DNA of 64,000 nt from DATBLE01 sp963775695 (GTDB lineage: Bacteria; Actinomycetota; Thermoleophilia; Gaiellales; Gaiellaceae): contig CAVZJU010000006.1 of the NCBI GenBank assembly GCA_963775695.1, forward strand, positions 62,001 to 126,000. The letters run 5' to 3'. The translations under genes and the position numbers were made by a program. Shown in pieces: positions 57,497 through 64,000 of the stretch. Below the pieces are notes generated by a model, which did not search any database, was not told the DNA's origin, and saw only the letters and a list, made by a program, of their open reading frames with translations. Position 1 is the first letter of the stretch; each line of letters opens with the position of its first letter.

Positions 57497-58474
57497 GTGC
57501 GCGGGCTGCTCCCGATCGGCCGCACGGCCGTCGTTGCCGCTCTCGGGGCGCTGCTGACGCCGGCGGCGGCTGGTGCGCACCTGCGTACCGGCACCGTCGC
57601 TGTCGATTACGAGGCGTCGGTGTCGAGCCCCCGGTCGTCGGCCGCCGGTCCGTTCAGCGTAGGCGTCTATGCAAGTGACCTCGCGCTCCACCTCAGTGTC
57701 GGCCGAGGTCACAGCGTCGTGGTGATCGGCTACCTCGGCGAGCCGTTCCTGCGTGTCGGCCCCTCCGCTGTGCGTGTGAACTGGGCCTCGCCGACCGCAG
57801 CCGCGGCTGGACTGCTGAAGAAAGGGCAGTATGCGGCAGGTGGGCGGCCCGCCGCGTGGCATCCGCTGCACGGCGGCCATTCGGTCGTCTGGCACGACTC
57901 AAGGGTCAGCAGCTTGGCGCCGGGCGCACGGAGCGGCCACTGGGTGGTCCCGATACTCGTTGACGGCCGGCGCGCCGAGATCACCGGTGGGGTCCAGCGT
58001 CTGCGCAATCCCACGCTCTGGCCCTGGCTGATCGTTCTCGCGCTTTTCTGTGGGGGCGGCGCCGTTATTGCGCGGGTGCGACAGCCGCGTCCACTTGCGA
58101 CAAGCTGCATCGCACTTGGCGCGATCGCTGCCGGGGCAGCAGTCGTCACCGCTCTGAGCTTCGCATTCGACGCCTACGCCTCGCCCGGCACCTGGATCGG
58201 CGGGGCAGACGAGGCCGTCTTTGCCGCGGCCGGCGCTGCCGTCCTCATCTGGGCGCCGCCGAGGGCCCACGTCGCAGCAGGACTCGGACTCGGCTTGCTT
58301 GGCCTTGCGATTGGCCTCAGCAAGGGGCAAGTCTTCCTCCACGCCGAGGTGCTGTCGGCGCTCCCGGGAACGGCCGCTCGGGTGTTCGTGACCTTATCGA
58401 TCGGGGCGGGAGCCGCCGCGGGGCTCCTCGGGAGCGTGTGGCTGATCACCGGCGGAGCTGACGCGCCCTCCTGA
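57497..58474 (+). CDS. Exported/membrane protein, copper-cluster paralogue
   Basis: A 325-residue protein. Signal peptide (AALGALLTPAAAGAH), an extracytoplasmic domain with LRTGTVAVDYEASVSSPRSS, GYLGEPFLRVGPSAVRVN and SGHWVVPILVDGRRAEITGG, then five or six membrane helices. His is the first residue after the predicted cleavage site, as in CopC-type proteins. It is a paralogue of the partial gene at the right edge of the window. Probable role in copper handling by association; no catalytic motif. GTG start 57497. Confidence 0.72.
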   Translation: MRGLLPIGRTAVVAALGALLTPAAAGAHLRTGTVAVDYEASVSSPRSSAAGPFSVGVYASDLALHLSVGRGHSVVVIGYLGEPFLRVGPSAVRVNWASPTAAAAGLLKKGQYAAGGRPAAWHPLHGGHSVVWHDSRVSSLAPGARSGHWVVPILVDGRRAEITGGVQRLRNPTLWPWLIVLALFCGGGAVIARVRQPRPLATSCIALGAIAAGAAVVTALSFAFDAYASPGTWIGGADEAVFAAAGAAVLIWAPPRAHVAAGLGLGLLGLAIGLSKGQVFLHAEVLSALPGTAARVFVTLSIGAGAAAGLLGSVWLITGGADAPS

Positions 58475-58519
58475 CGGGCCTGTGACTCCCGCCGCACGTG
58501 CTCGAATCGACCCCGCCTT

Positions 58520-58756
58520 ACCCTTCCCGCGCAGGGCAGTGGTCGAGACGGATCGGCCGTTCTCGTCGTGCAGAGCGAAGGCCGGCGCGGGCCGCACGCC
58601 GCTCGGCCAGCTCGTATCGGGGGTCGCCGAAGACCCCGCATGCGAGGAAACCGGTCCGCCGAAGACTGCCGTCGCGACGGCGGCTATCCCTGCCGCCGCT
58701 AGCGGCAGCACGAGGAGGAGGTTGCGGTGACGGAGGCCGGGACGCGAGGAGATCAC
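58520..58756 (-). pseudogene. SCO1/SenC N-terminal fragment
   Basis: From GTG 58756, overlapping the stop of the TPM-like gene (GTGA), the frame gives a membrane helix (LLLVLPLAAAGIAAVATAVF) and the SCO start PAPAFALHDENGRSVSTTAL. It then runs into antisense sequence of the neighbouring membrane gene near 58520, before the C-x3-C copper site. So the gene was cut by a deletion or rearrangement. Confidence 0.7.
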
Positions 58757-59376
58757 CGACTGAATCTCCGATAGCCGAAGGCGCCGAGGACGAGGACGAT
58801 CGCGATCAGACCTACGACGACGGCGATGACGATCCTGTCGATGCCGTAGCTCTGCTTCGGCGCGGCCGCAACGGCCGGCGGTTGCGCGTGCACGCCGTGG
58901 GCGGCAGCGAGGCGCTCGACCCCGGAGACGGCTGCGGTCATCAGTCCCGAGGCGCCTGGGGCAGGCCGGACACCGGCGATCGACCGGTACCCGGCCTTGG
59001 TCGCGCCCTTCGGGGCGTGGAAGCCGAGGCCGTTCGGCATGACGATCAGGAGCGGCCCTCGGTAGAAGAACGCGATCTCCGCAGCGAGGAACGACGCGTA
59101 TGTCTTCGGTTGCTTCCAGAGGGCGGTGACCGCGCCGAGGTCGTAGCGAGTGGCGATCACGGCGACGCGGATCTTGTAGCCGTTCTTGTTGGCGTTCCGT
59201 ACAAGGCCGGCAAGTTGCTCGCTCGACGCGGCTGGGATCTTCGCGTCGAAGGGGAGGAACGTCTGCTGGCTGATCAGGTAGTCGCTTGCCGGGTCGCCGT
59301 CGGCGAGCGCGGCGGGGACGCAGGCGAAGAAAGCGACGATCGCAGTGACGACGAGGGCACCACGACGCAGACTCAT
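58753..59376 (-). CDS. Exported TPM-like protein with C-terminal membrane helix
   Basis: A 207-residue protein. The signal peptide (VTAIVAFFACVPAALA) is followed by DGDPASDYLISQQTFLPFDA, KNGYKIRVAVIATRYDLGAV and FYRGPLLIVMPNGLGFHAPK, then a C-terminal helix (IVIAVVVGLIAIVLVLGAFG). It is a paralogue of 55986-56510. Coupled by ATGA to the gene upstream and by GTGA to the broken SCO1 downstream, repeating the TPM-SCO1 pairing of the first set. Confidence 0.78.
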   Translation of the reverse strand: MSLRRGALVVTAIVAFFACVPAALADGDPASDYLISQQTFLPFDAKIPAASSEQLAGLVRNANKNGYKIRVAVIATRYDLGAVTALWKQPKTYASFLAAEIAFFYRGPLLIVMPNGLGFHAPKGATKAGYRSIAGVRPAPGASGLMTAAVSGVERLAAAHGVHAQPPAVAAAPKQSYGIDRIVIAVVVGLIAIVLVLGAFGYRRFSR

Positions 59377-59498
59377 CCGAGGGCGGTGTGGAGCAGGATG
59401 ATCGCGATGATCGCCGCGGTCGAGCCGGCGGCGAGCGCGAGCATCGCCGCGAGGAGCCGGACACGGGCGGCACGGGCCGCATTGGGGGCGCGATTCAT
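59373..59498 (-). CDS. Small membrane peptide, ATGA-coupled
   Basis: A 41-residue peptide, MNRAPNAARAARVRLLAAML then one helix ending AIIAIILLHTALG. Its ATG 59498 overlaps a TGA (59497-59495) in the frame that gives the expected end of the YtkA domain upstream. It is in frame with the long CopC-CopD reading because of the frameshift described there. It may be an independent gene. Confidence 0.4.
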   Translation of the reverse strand: MNRAPNAARAARVRLLAAMLALAAGSTAAIIAIILLHTALG

Positions 59499-61229
59499 GC
59501 GGTGGCGTGGTCGACGACAAGGGCGGTGAACGGTATGGCCGTTCCTGGGAGTGACGTTGAACGAGAGCGCCCAGCGGCCGACCATCACGAGCGCAGGAGC
59601 GGGATGCAGGTAGATCCCCGGCCTTGTCTCGACCAGCCGGTATTCCTGATTGGCCATCTGCATGTCGAGCATCGCGAAGCCCAGGGTGACGTCGGCGCCG
59701 CGTACAGGGACGCCGTTCTTGGTCAGCTTCAGGGCGAACGAGTTCGCCACGACGGCCTTGTTCGGGCTGACGAGCACCTGGAGCGTGTACCCATTCTTGT
59801 GCACGGTGGCGGCGACGCGGCCGGGACCGACGTGTGCGAGCGCGGAACCTTCCTTCGCCAGCGCTGCGGCAGGTGGAGCGAGGCTGGAGAGAACGGCCGC
59901 GGCGAAGATCGCGCACACCAGGAGGGCTGTCTCGCCGCTGATCGCCCCTCGCAGCAGCGAGGCAGCAGACGCTCCGACCGCAGGACGGCTTCGGGCTGCA
60001 ACGAGACGCGGCTTGGTCACGAACAGGTTGGCGGCACCAAGCACCAGTGCGAAGGCGAGCAACCCGACCTTGACCAGGATCGCCTTCCCGTAGGAGGTCT
60101 GCCAGAGGGCGGTGAGGATCGGCATGTGCAGGACGGTCGCGCCGACGCCCGAGCCGACGAGGACGACGACGGAGACGAAGGCGACGTTGGAGAAGCGCGG
60201 GACACAGACGGCGAGCCCGGCGACCCTGGTGCCTGCGGCAAGACTGCCCCAGACCACGAGGAGCCCGATCAGGCCGCCGATCCACAGCGAGCCGGACACG
60301 AGGTGAAGCCAGTCGAGCAGAACCGAGAGGCCGCGCGGTGCGGTCTGGGCCGCGTGTCCCGCGGTGCCGGGGATGACCAGGACGGCGGCGGCTGAAAGCA
60401 GCGCGCCAAGGCTGGCGAGGATCTCGGCGATCGACCGCTGCTCGCGCTGGGGTCGGTCGACCCAGAGGGCGATCCAGCCTGCGAGGCAGAAGAGCGCGAA
60501 GCAGATCTCCATGTCCACGTAGCCGCGCCCGAACGCAGTGACGCGAAAGAGAGGCAGGAGCGCCCCGATCGCGAACGCGGAGCGCAACGAGTCGATCGCG
60601 GTTGCGAGGTCGAGGTAGGCGGGGATCGCGATCAGCCCGAGGATCGACGCGACCACGAACGCGATCGAGACCGGCCGCAGGCTCGACCCGGGGACGCGTC
60701 CGACGAGAGGCCGGGCGATGGCGATGCGCAGGACGAACAGACCGATCGCCGCCATCACAGTCAGGAACATCGCCCACCGCGCGACCAGTAGCCGCGTCGT
60801 GGTCGCGGTCCCGGAGATCTTCGGCACCACGAACTGCGGCTGGGGTCCCTCGTTCGGGCCGACGGCGAACGTGAACGCGCTCTGCACCGGATGCCCGTCG
60901 ACGGAGATCGCCCGCCAGTAGACGAGATACCAGCCCTCCGGCAGGTGGGGGCGCAGCGGTACCAACAGCGTGTCCGGGTTCGCAGGCGAGCGGCTGACCG
61001 CGTGGGTCGTCTCCTGGCGGCCGGCCGCGTCGGTGACCGAGATGATCGCGAAGCGGGGCTCGACCGCCTCGTCGAAGGTGAGAGCGACTTGCGAGGGCGG
61101 GCCGTTCAGGGTGCCGCTCGCCGACGGCACCGTCTTGACCAGGTACGCGTGCGCCGACGCGGTCCCGGCCACGACGAGCGCGGCCAAGACGGCCGCCAGT
61201 GCGAGAACGACCCGCCCCCGCAGCCTCAT
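59373..61229 (-). CDS. CopC-CopD-YtkA fusion, copper uptake/resistance
   Basis: Read as 618 residues. An exported CopC domain (mature start HAYLVKTVPSASG, with copper-type His; later VDGHPVQSAFTFAVG) is followed by a CopD region of about eight helices (DWLHLVSGSLWIGGLIGLLV). A YtkA-like domain comes last (VLVSPNKAVVANSFALKLTK, LGFAMLDMQMANQEYRLVET). At the end, the frame gives FNVTPRNGHTVHRP and then runs into the small peptide. The other frame gives the expected YtkA end, AIPFTALVVDHATA and a stop at 59495. A one-base indel near 59540-59560 is likely. Start ATG 61229, ATGA overlap with ycnI-like gene. Confidence 0.82.
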   Translation of the reverse strand: MRLRGRVVLALAAVLAALVVAGTASAHAYLVKTVPSASGTLNGPPSQVALTFDEAVEPRFAIISVTDAAGRQETTHAVSRSPANPDTLLVPLRPHLPEGWYLVYWRAISVDGHPVQSAFTFAVGPNEGPQPQFVVPKISGTATTTRLLVARWAMFLTVMAAIGLFVLRIAIARPLVGRVPGSSLRPVSIAFVVASILGLIAIPAYLDLATAIDSLRSAFAIGALLPLFRVTAFGRGYVDMEICFALFCLAGWIALWVDRPQREQRSIAEILASLGALLSAAAVLVIPGTAGHAAQTAPRGLSVLLDWLHLVSGSLWIGGLIGLLVVWGSLAAGTRVAGLAVCVPRFSNVAFVSVVVLVGSGVGATVLHMPILTALWQTSYGKAILVKVGLLAFALVLGAANLFVTKPRLVAARSRPAVGASAASLLRGAISGETALLVCAIFAAAVLSSLAPPAAALAKEGSALAHVGPGRVAATVHKNGYTLQVLVSPNKAVVANSFALKLTKNGVPVRGADVTLGFAMLDMQMANQEYRLVETRPGIYLHPAPALVMVGRWALSFNVTPRNGHTVHRPCRRPRHRMNRAPNAARAARVRLLAAMLALAAGSTAAIIAIILLHTALG

Positions 61230-61825
61230 GCGAGCTGCCGCTTCCCGCCGCGGGTGAACAGAGCGACACAGGCGAGAATCACGCCGGCGGCGCCGAGGAC
61301 GAGAGCGACGATCTCGAGCGTCGACGTGCCGCCGCCGCCCAGCGAGCTCTTCGCCTCGATCGTCGGCGCCGGCGCGTCCGACGACTCCGGCCCGGACCAG
61401 TTGACGATCGAGCCGTCCGAGTAGGTCTGTTCGACCTGGAACGTGTACGTCTTGCTCGAGGCCGGCTGGGCGAGGAACTGGAACAGCGAATCCTCCCCCG
61501 TCGGCACGTTGCCTCCGCTCCAGGTCACCTTCTGGATCACGGCCTCCTCCCCCGAGCCGGTCTGCTGCAGCTGCTGTTGCCAGCCGGGGGCGGGTACGAA
61601 GGAATCGATCCCGAACCCGCTCGGCACGGTCAACACGATCTTCGTGGTCGTCGAGCCCTCCTTCTCGGTCGGAACGGCCAGGCTGTAGAGCTGCAACATC
61701 TTCGACAACGAAACGGGCGGGCTTACACGCGCGTGCGCCGACGCGGCGCCGACGCCGACCGCGAGGGCGATCGTGGCAGCGGCAACTCCGACCAGCACCC
61801 GCTGTCGCGCAGGGACGTGTCTCAT
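61226..61825 (-). CDS. YcnI-like (DUF1775) copper-associated membrane protein
   Basis: A 199-residue exported protein. The signal peptide ends at ASAHARVSPP, giving His as the first mature residue, as in YcnI copper-binding domains. The core has YSLAVPTEKEGSTTTKIVLT, VPSGFGIDSFVPAPGW and VTWSGGNVPTGEDSLFQFLA, with a conserved Trp. One C-terminal helix (LEIVALVLGAAGVILACVAL) anchors it. AAGGAG precedes ATG 61825. Partner of CopC/CopD in copper handling. Confidence 0.85.
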   Translation of the reverse strand: MRHVPARQRVLVGVAAATIALAVGVGAASAHARVSPPVSLSKMLQLYSLAVPTEKEGSTTTKIVLTVPSGFGIDSFVPAPGWQQQLQQTGSGEEAVIQKVTWSGGNVPTGEDSLFQFLAQPASSKTYTFQVEQTYSDGSIVNWSGPESSDAPAPTIEAKSSLGGGGTSTLEIVALVLGAAGVILACVALFTRGGKRQLA

Positions 61826-61856
61826 GGTTTCTCCTTTTGCTCGAGATCTACGCGGG

Positions 61857-62501
61857 TTACGCGATCGCGTACCGAGGTGGACCTCGCGGTCGGGACAGTG
61901 AGCAGACGTGATCGCCCGGGCTGCGGAGCCCGGCCGGCGCGACCTGCCCACCGGCACGCACAGCACGCGGCAGCGGCCGGGCGAGCAGGCGCCGGATCGT
62001 TCTCCGCATCCACGCGATCACGTGCTCGGCGCAGAGCCGGAGCGCCACCGCAACCAGCGAGAGCGCACCGAGGATCGGGATCGCGTCGCGGTGGACCGGG
62101 CCGACCAGGCAGTGGAGCCCGTGCCAGCCGAGGCCCTGGCGCCAGTGCAGGTACGACTCGAGATAGGCGAAGCACAGGCAGGTCGCCGCCCACAGGGCCG
62201 AGACGTGAAGCAAGAGACGCGCCGGCCGGAGTCGTGGGCGCGCGATCGCGAGCGCGGGGTCGAGCACCGCCCGCTCGCGCAGTGCGAGCGCGGCGATCCC
62301 GACGGCGCTGACCGAGACGGCCAGTGCGATTCCGATCGCGACGACCGCGATCACGACGAGCGAAGGACCGCCGAGCGACCGCCCGAGCTCGAGCGCAAGC
62401 AGCGTCGGCGGCGAGAGCGCGTGCGCAATCGAGCGGGCGCCGAGAACGACGATCGCGCCGATCGCGCACCAGGACGCAGTGTTGGCAGCCCGCCGGGTCA
62501 G
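61857..62501 (-). CDS. Membrane protein of the copper operon, unusual start
   Basis: About 214 residues with four helices, such as CAIGAIVVLGARSIAHALS, LVVIAVVAIGIALAVSVSAV and LLHVSALWAATCLCFAYLES. No ATG, GTG or TTG is found in the right place. A CTG at 62501 overlaps the stop of the lipoprotein gene (CTGA), like the other joins in this operon, and is the likely start. Function unknown. Confidence 0.6.
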   Translation of the reverse strand: MTRRAANTASWCAIGAIVVLGARSIAHALSPPTLLALELGRSLGGPSLVVIAVVAIGIALAVSVSAVGIAALALRERAVLDPALAIARPRLRPARLLLHVSALWAATCLCFAYLESYLHWRQGLGWHGLHCLVGPVHRDAIPILGALSLVAVALRLCAEHVIAWMRRTIRRLLARPLPRAVRAGGQVAPAGLRSPGDHVCSLSRPRGPPRYAIA

Positions 62502-63349
62502 GGCTTCACCGTCAGCGTGTACGGAGCGGTCAGAACGTGGCCGTCGACCTTGAACTGGAGGAAGAGCCGCCAGACCCCGGGGACGGGGACGAGTACGCCG
62601 ATCGTGAGCTTCCCGGGGGTGGATGACGTCCCCGCCACACTGGCGCCGCCGAGCACGCTCGTGCAGCCGCTGGCGCCGGGAGCACAGATGTGCGTGTGGA
62701 AGTAGTCGAGCGAGCCGCGCTGGAAGAAGATCGCGTGCGCAAGGGCCCCGTACCACGGCGTGAAGCTGGCCCGGCGGCCCTGCGGATCCTTGACCGTGGC
62801 GGTGATGAACTTGGGCTGGATGGCATGCAGGTTTGGGTTGCCGTGCAACGTCACCCGGTACCCGTCGACGACCTCGGTGGCCCGGAACGGCGGAAGCGAC
62901 GCCGGCCTGGATGTCCCGGACGCGCGGATCGTCTGGAAGAGCTGGAAGTTGCGCTGCGCCCCCGTCGCCGGATAGGCGTCGACGACGACACGGTACGGCC
63001 CGGGCTTCGGCAGGACGATCCGCTCGGTGACCCGTCCGTTCGAAGGGACCGGCGGGTGGCGGTGGATGATCGTGGACAGATCGTTCGAGACGACGATCAG
63101 GTGGACGCCGTTGTGCGGTCCTGCTCCGCGGTGGTAGCGCGTCAGCGGTTGTCCGTTCGGCTGGCGGATCGTGAAGGCGAGCGTCGTCGACTTGCCGGGC
63201 ACCACCGGCCCAGCCGGCTGGAACCCGGCGAGCTCGAATGTCCGGGCGGCCTGGATCGTCGGGGTCTGCGGCTGCGAGGAGCCGGATCCGCCGCAGGCGC
63301 TGAGCATGACGACGGCCGCTGCGACGGCGAGCGGCCAGGCGATCTTCAT
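62498..63349 (-). CDS. Predicted His-rich lipoprotein of the copper operon
   Basis: A 283-residue lipoprotein. The signal has a lipobox ending VVMLSAC. The first domain has LTRYHRGAGPHNGVHLIVVS and STIIHRHPPVP, a dense His cluster fit for metal binding. The second has LHAIQPKFITATVKDPQGRR, LDYFHTHICAPGASGCTSVL and VWRLFLQFKVDGHVLTAPYT. This arrangement is met beside CopC/CopD genes in actinobacteria. AGGAGG precedes ATG 63349. Confidence 0.78.
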   Translation of the reverse strand: MKIAWPLAVAAAVVMLSACGGSGSSQPQTPTIQAARTFELAGFQPAGPVVPGKSTTLAFTIRQPNGQPLTRYHRGAGPHNGVHLIVVSNDLSTIIHRHPPVPSNGRVTERIVLPKPGPYRVVVDAYPATGAQRNFQLFQTIRASGTSRPASLPPFRATEVVDGYRVTLHGNPNLHAIQPKFITATVKDPQGRRASFTPWYGALAHAIFFQRGSLDYFHTHICAPGASGCTSVLGGASVAGTSSTPGKLTIGVLVPVPGVWRLFLQFKVDGHVLTAPYTLTVKP

Positions 63350-63395
63350 CAAAGGGTCCTCCTGGGGTAAGTGAGAAGGGAACTGCGGAGCGCCA

Positions 63396-64000
63396 TCAGC
63401 GCGTCCTCGCTCTGGGTCTCGGCGGGGGCTGCCTCGGCAAGCGGGCGGCCCGCGCGGCCCGCGCGCGTTCGCTGTCGAACTCGGCCGTGATCGCAAGAGC
63501 GGTCGTCGCGCCGCCGGCGACGACCGCGAGCAGCACGGAGATCCTGGCCAGCGTTGCAGGCAGGGTCGAGATCACGTAGCCGTGGGCGAAGACACCGAGC
63601 GCGCCGAGGCTGAACGTCGCACAGACGATCCCGATCGCCGCGCCGATCCAGACCCGCCAGCCCTCGCGGCGGCGGACGATCGCAAAGGCGGCGAGCGCCA
63701 CGAGCAATCCGACCGCAGCGACCTCGACCCATTCGCCGGCGCCGCTGATCTCGTCCGCCAGGGCAAAGGAGGTCGCGCTCGCCAGCGCGCCGACGGCCGC
63801 CAGAGCACCGAGCACCAGTACGAGGCGGGGGCGCAACCGAGGTGCACGCCAGGCGACAGCGACGATGGCCGCAGCGAGCGCGAGGGCAGCGGCTCCCCAC
63901 AGCCACCACCGCGGCGACGCGACCCGAACGAACGTCCCGCCGACAGTCCGCAGACTGCCGTTCAGCAGCACCGGAACCGACCAGCGTCCGGTCATGCCCG
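63396..64000 (-). CDS. Membrane protein, copper-cluster paralogue (partial)
   Basis: The C-terminal 200 or so residues of a gene that starts beyond the right edge. TGRWSVPVLLNGSLRTVGGT matches SGHWVVPILVDGRRAEITGG of the protein at 57497-58474; then come five helices and a basic tail. First visible gene of the minus-strand copper operon. Confidence 0.75.
   Translation of the reverse strand, partial: GMTGRWSVPVLLNGSLRTVGGTFVRVASPRWWLWGAAALALAAAIVAVAWRAPRLRPRLVLVLGALAAVGALASATSFALADEISGAGEWVEVAAVGLLVALAAFAIVRRREGWRVWIGAAIGIVCATFSLGALGVFAHGYVISTLPATLARISVLLAVVAGGATTALAITAEFDSERARAARAARLPRQPPPRPRARTR

Overview
The window is high-GC DNA from a non-model actinobacterium. GC-rich codon choice, GTG/TTG starts, stop/start overlaps (ATGA, GTGA, TTGA) and the mix of genes (ECF sigma factors, PucR-type regulator, CopC/CopD/YcnI cluster, multidomain secreted hydrolases) fit a Thermoleophilia-like lineage (Gaiellales/Solirubrobacterales). 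That placement is an inference from style, not from a marker gene.

Layout. 0-4 kb: TetR regulator with an ABC/FtsX-type exporter, behind a well-formed sigma70-like promoter that predicts a leaderless mRNA. 4-11.4 kb: PAP2 phosphatase, stand-alone GT51 peptidoglycan transglycosylase downstream of an ABC-2 exporter, an alpha/beta hydrolase, a membrane protein pair and a secreted phosphoesterase; two degenerate tRNA 3' halves lie here. 11.7-20.7 kb: large secreted proteins on the minus strand (lipoprotein, purple-acid-phosphatase-like/FN3/LamG protein, GH99-like glycosidase with duplicated modules) and one decayed BNR-type gene.

20.8-43.4 kb: a probable genomic island. An intact tRNA-Lys(TTT) gene at 43390-43462 has an integrase C-terminal fragment at its 3' side. 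A 16-bp exact copy of the tRNA 3' end recurs in direct orientation at 20816-20831, beside a second diverged copy and a second integrase C-terminal fragment. Between these repeats lies a complete set of genes for the N-methylglutamate pathway of methylamine use: gmaS, mgsABC and mgdBCDA, in one direction behind a GAF/PucR regulator. The island also holds an amidase, a polysaccharide deacetylase / gamma-glutamyltransferase-like / acyl-CoA ligase / PanE-like operon, an ECF sigma factor with a probable anti-sigma protein, and an IS110 remnant. Predicted flow: methylamine + glutamate gives gamma-glutamylmethylamide (GmaS), then N-methylglutamate (MgsABC), then glutamate plus a one-carbon unit (MgdABCD).

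43.5-49.4 kb: a degraded stretch with a collagen-like secreted protein, a 2.4-kb membrane-protein gene broken by several frameshifts, a second frameshifted gene and an IS3-type remnant. 49.5-52.3 kb: ArsR - small membrane protein - MMPL transporter operon. 52.3-55.7 kb: a primary-like sigma factor and a secreted Thr/Pro/Asp repeat protein, bracketed by perfect 29-bp inverted repeats. 55.9-64 kb: two related copper-handling gene sets. One is small (TPM-like protein, SCO1, membrane protein). The other is a tightly overlapped minus-strand operon (membrane paralogue, lipoprotein, membrane protein, YcnI, CopC-CopD-YtkA, TPM-like paralogue, truncated SCO1) that runs off the right edge.
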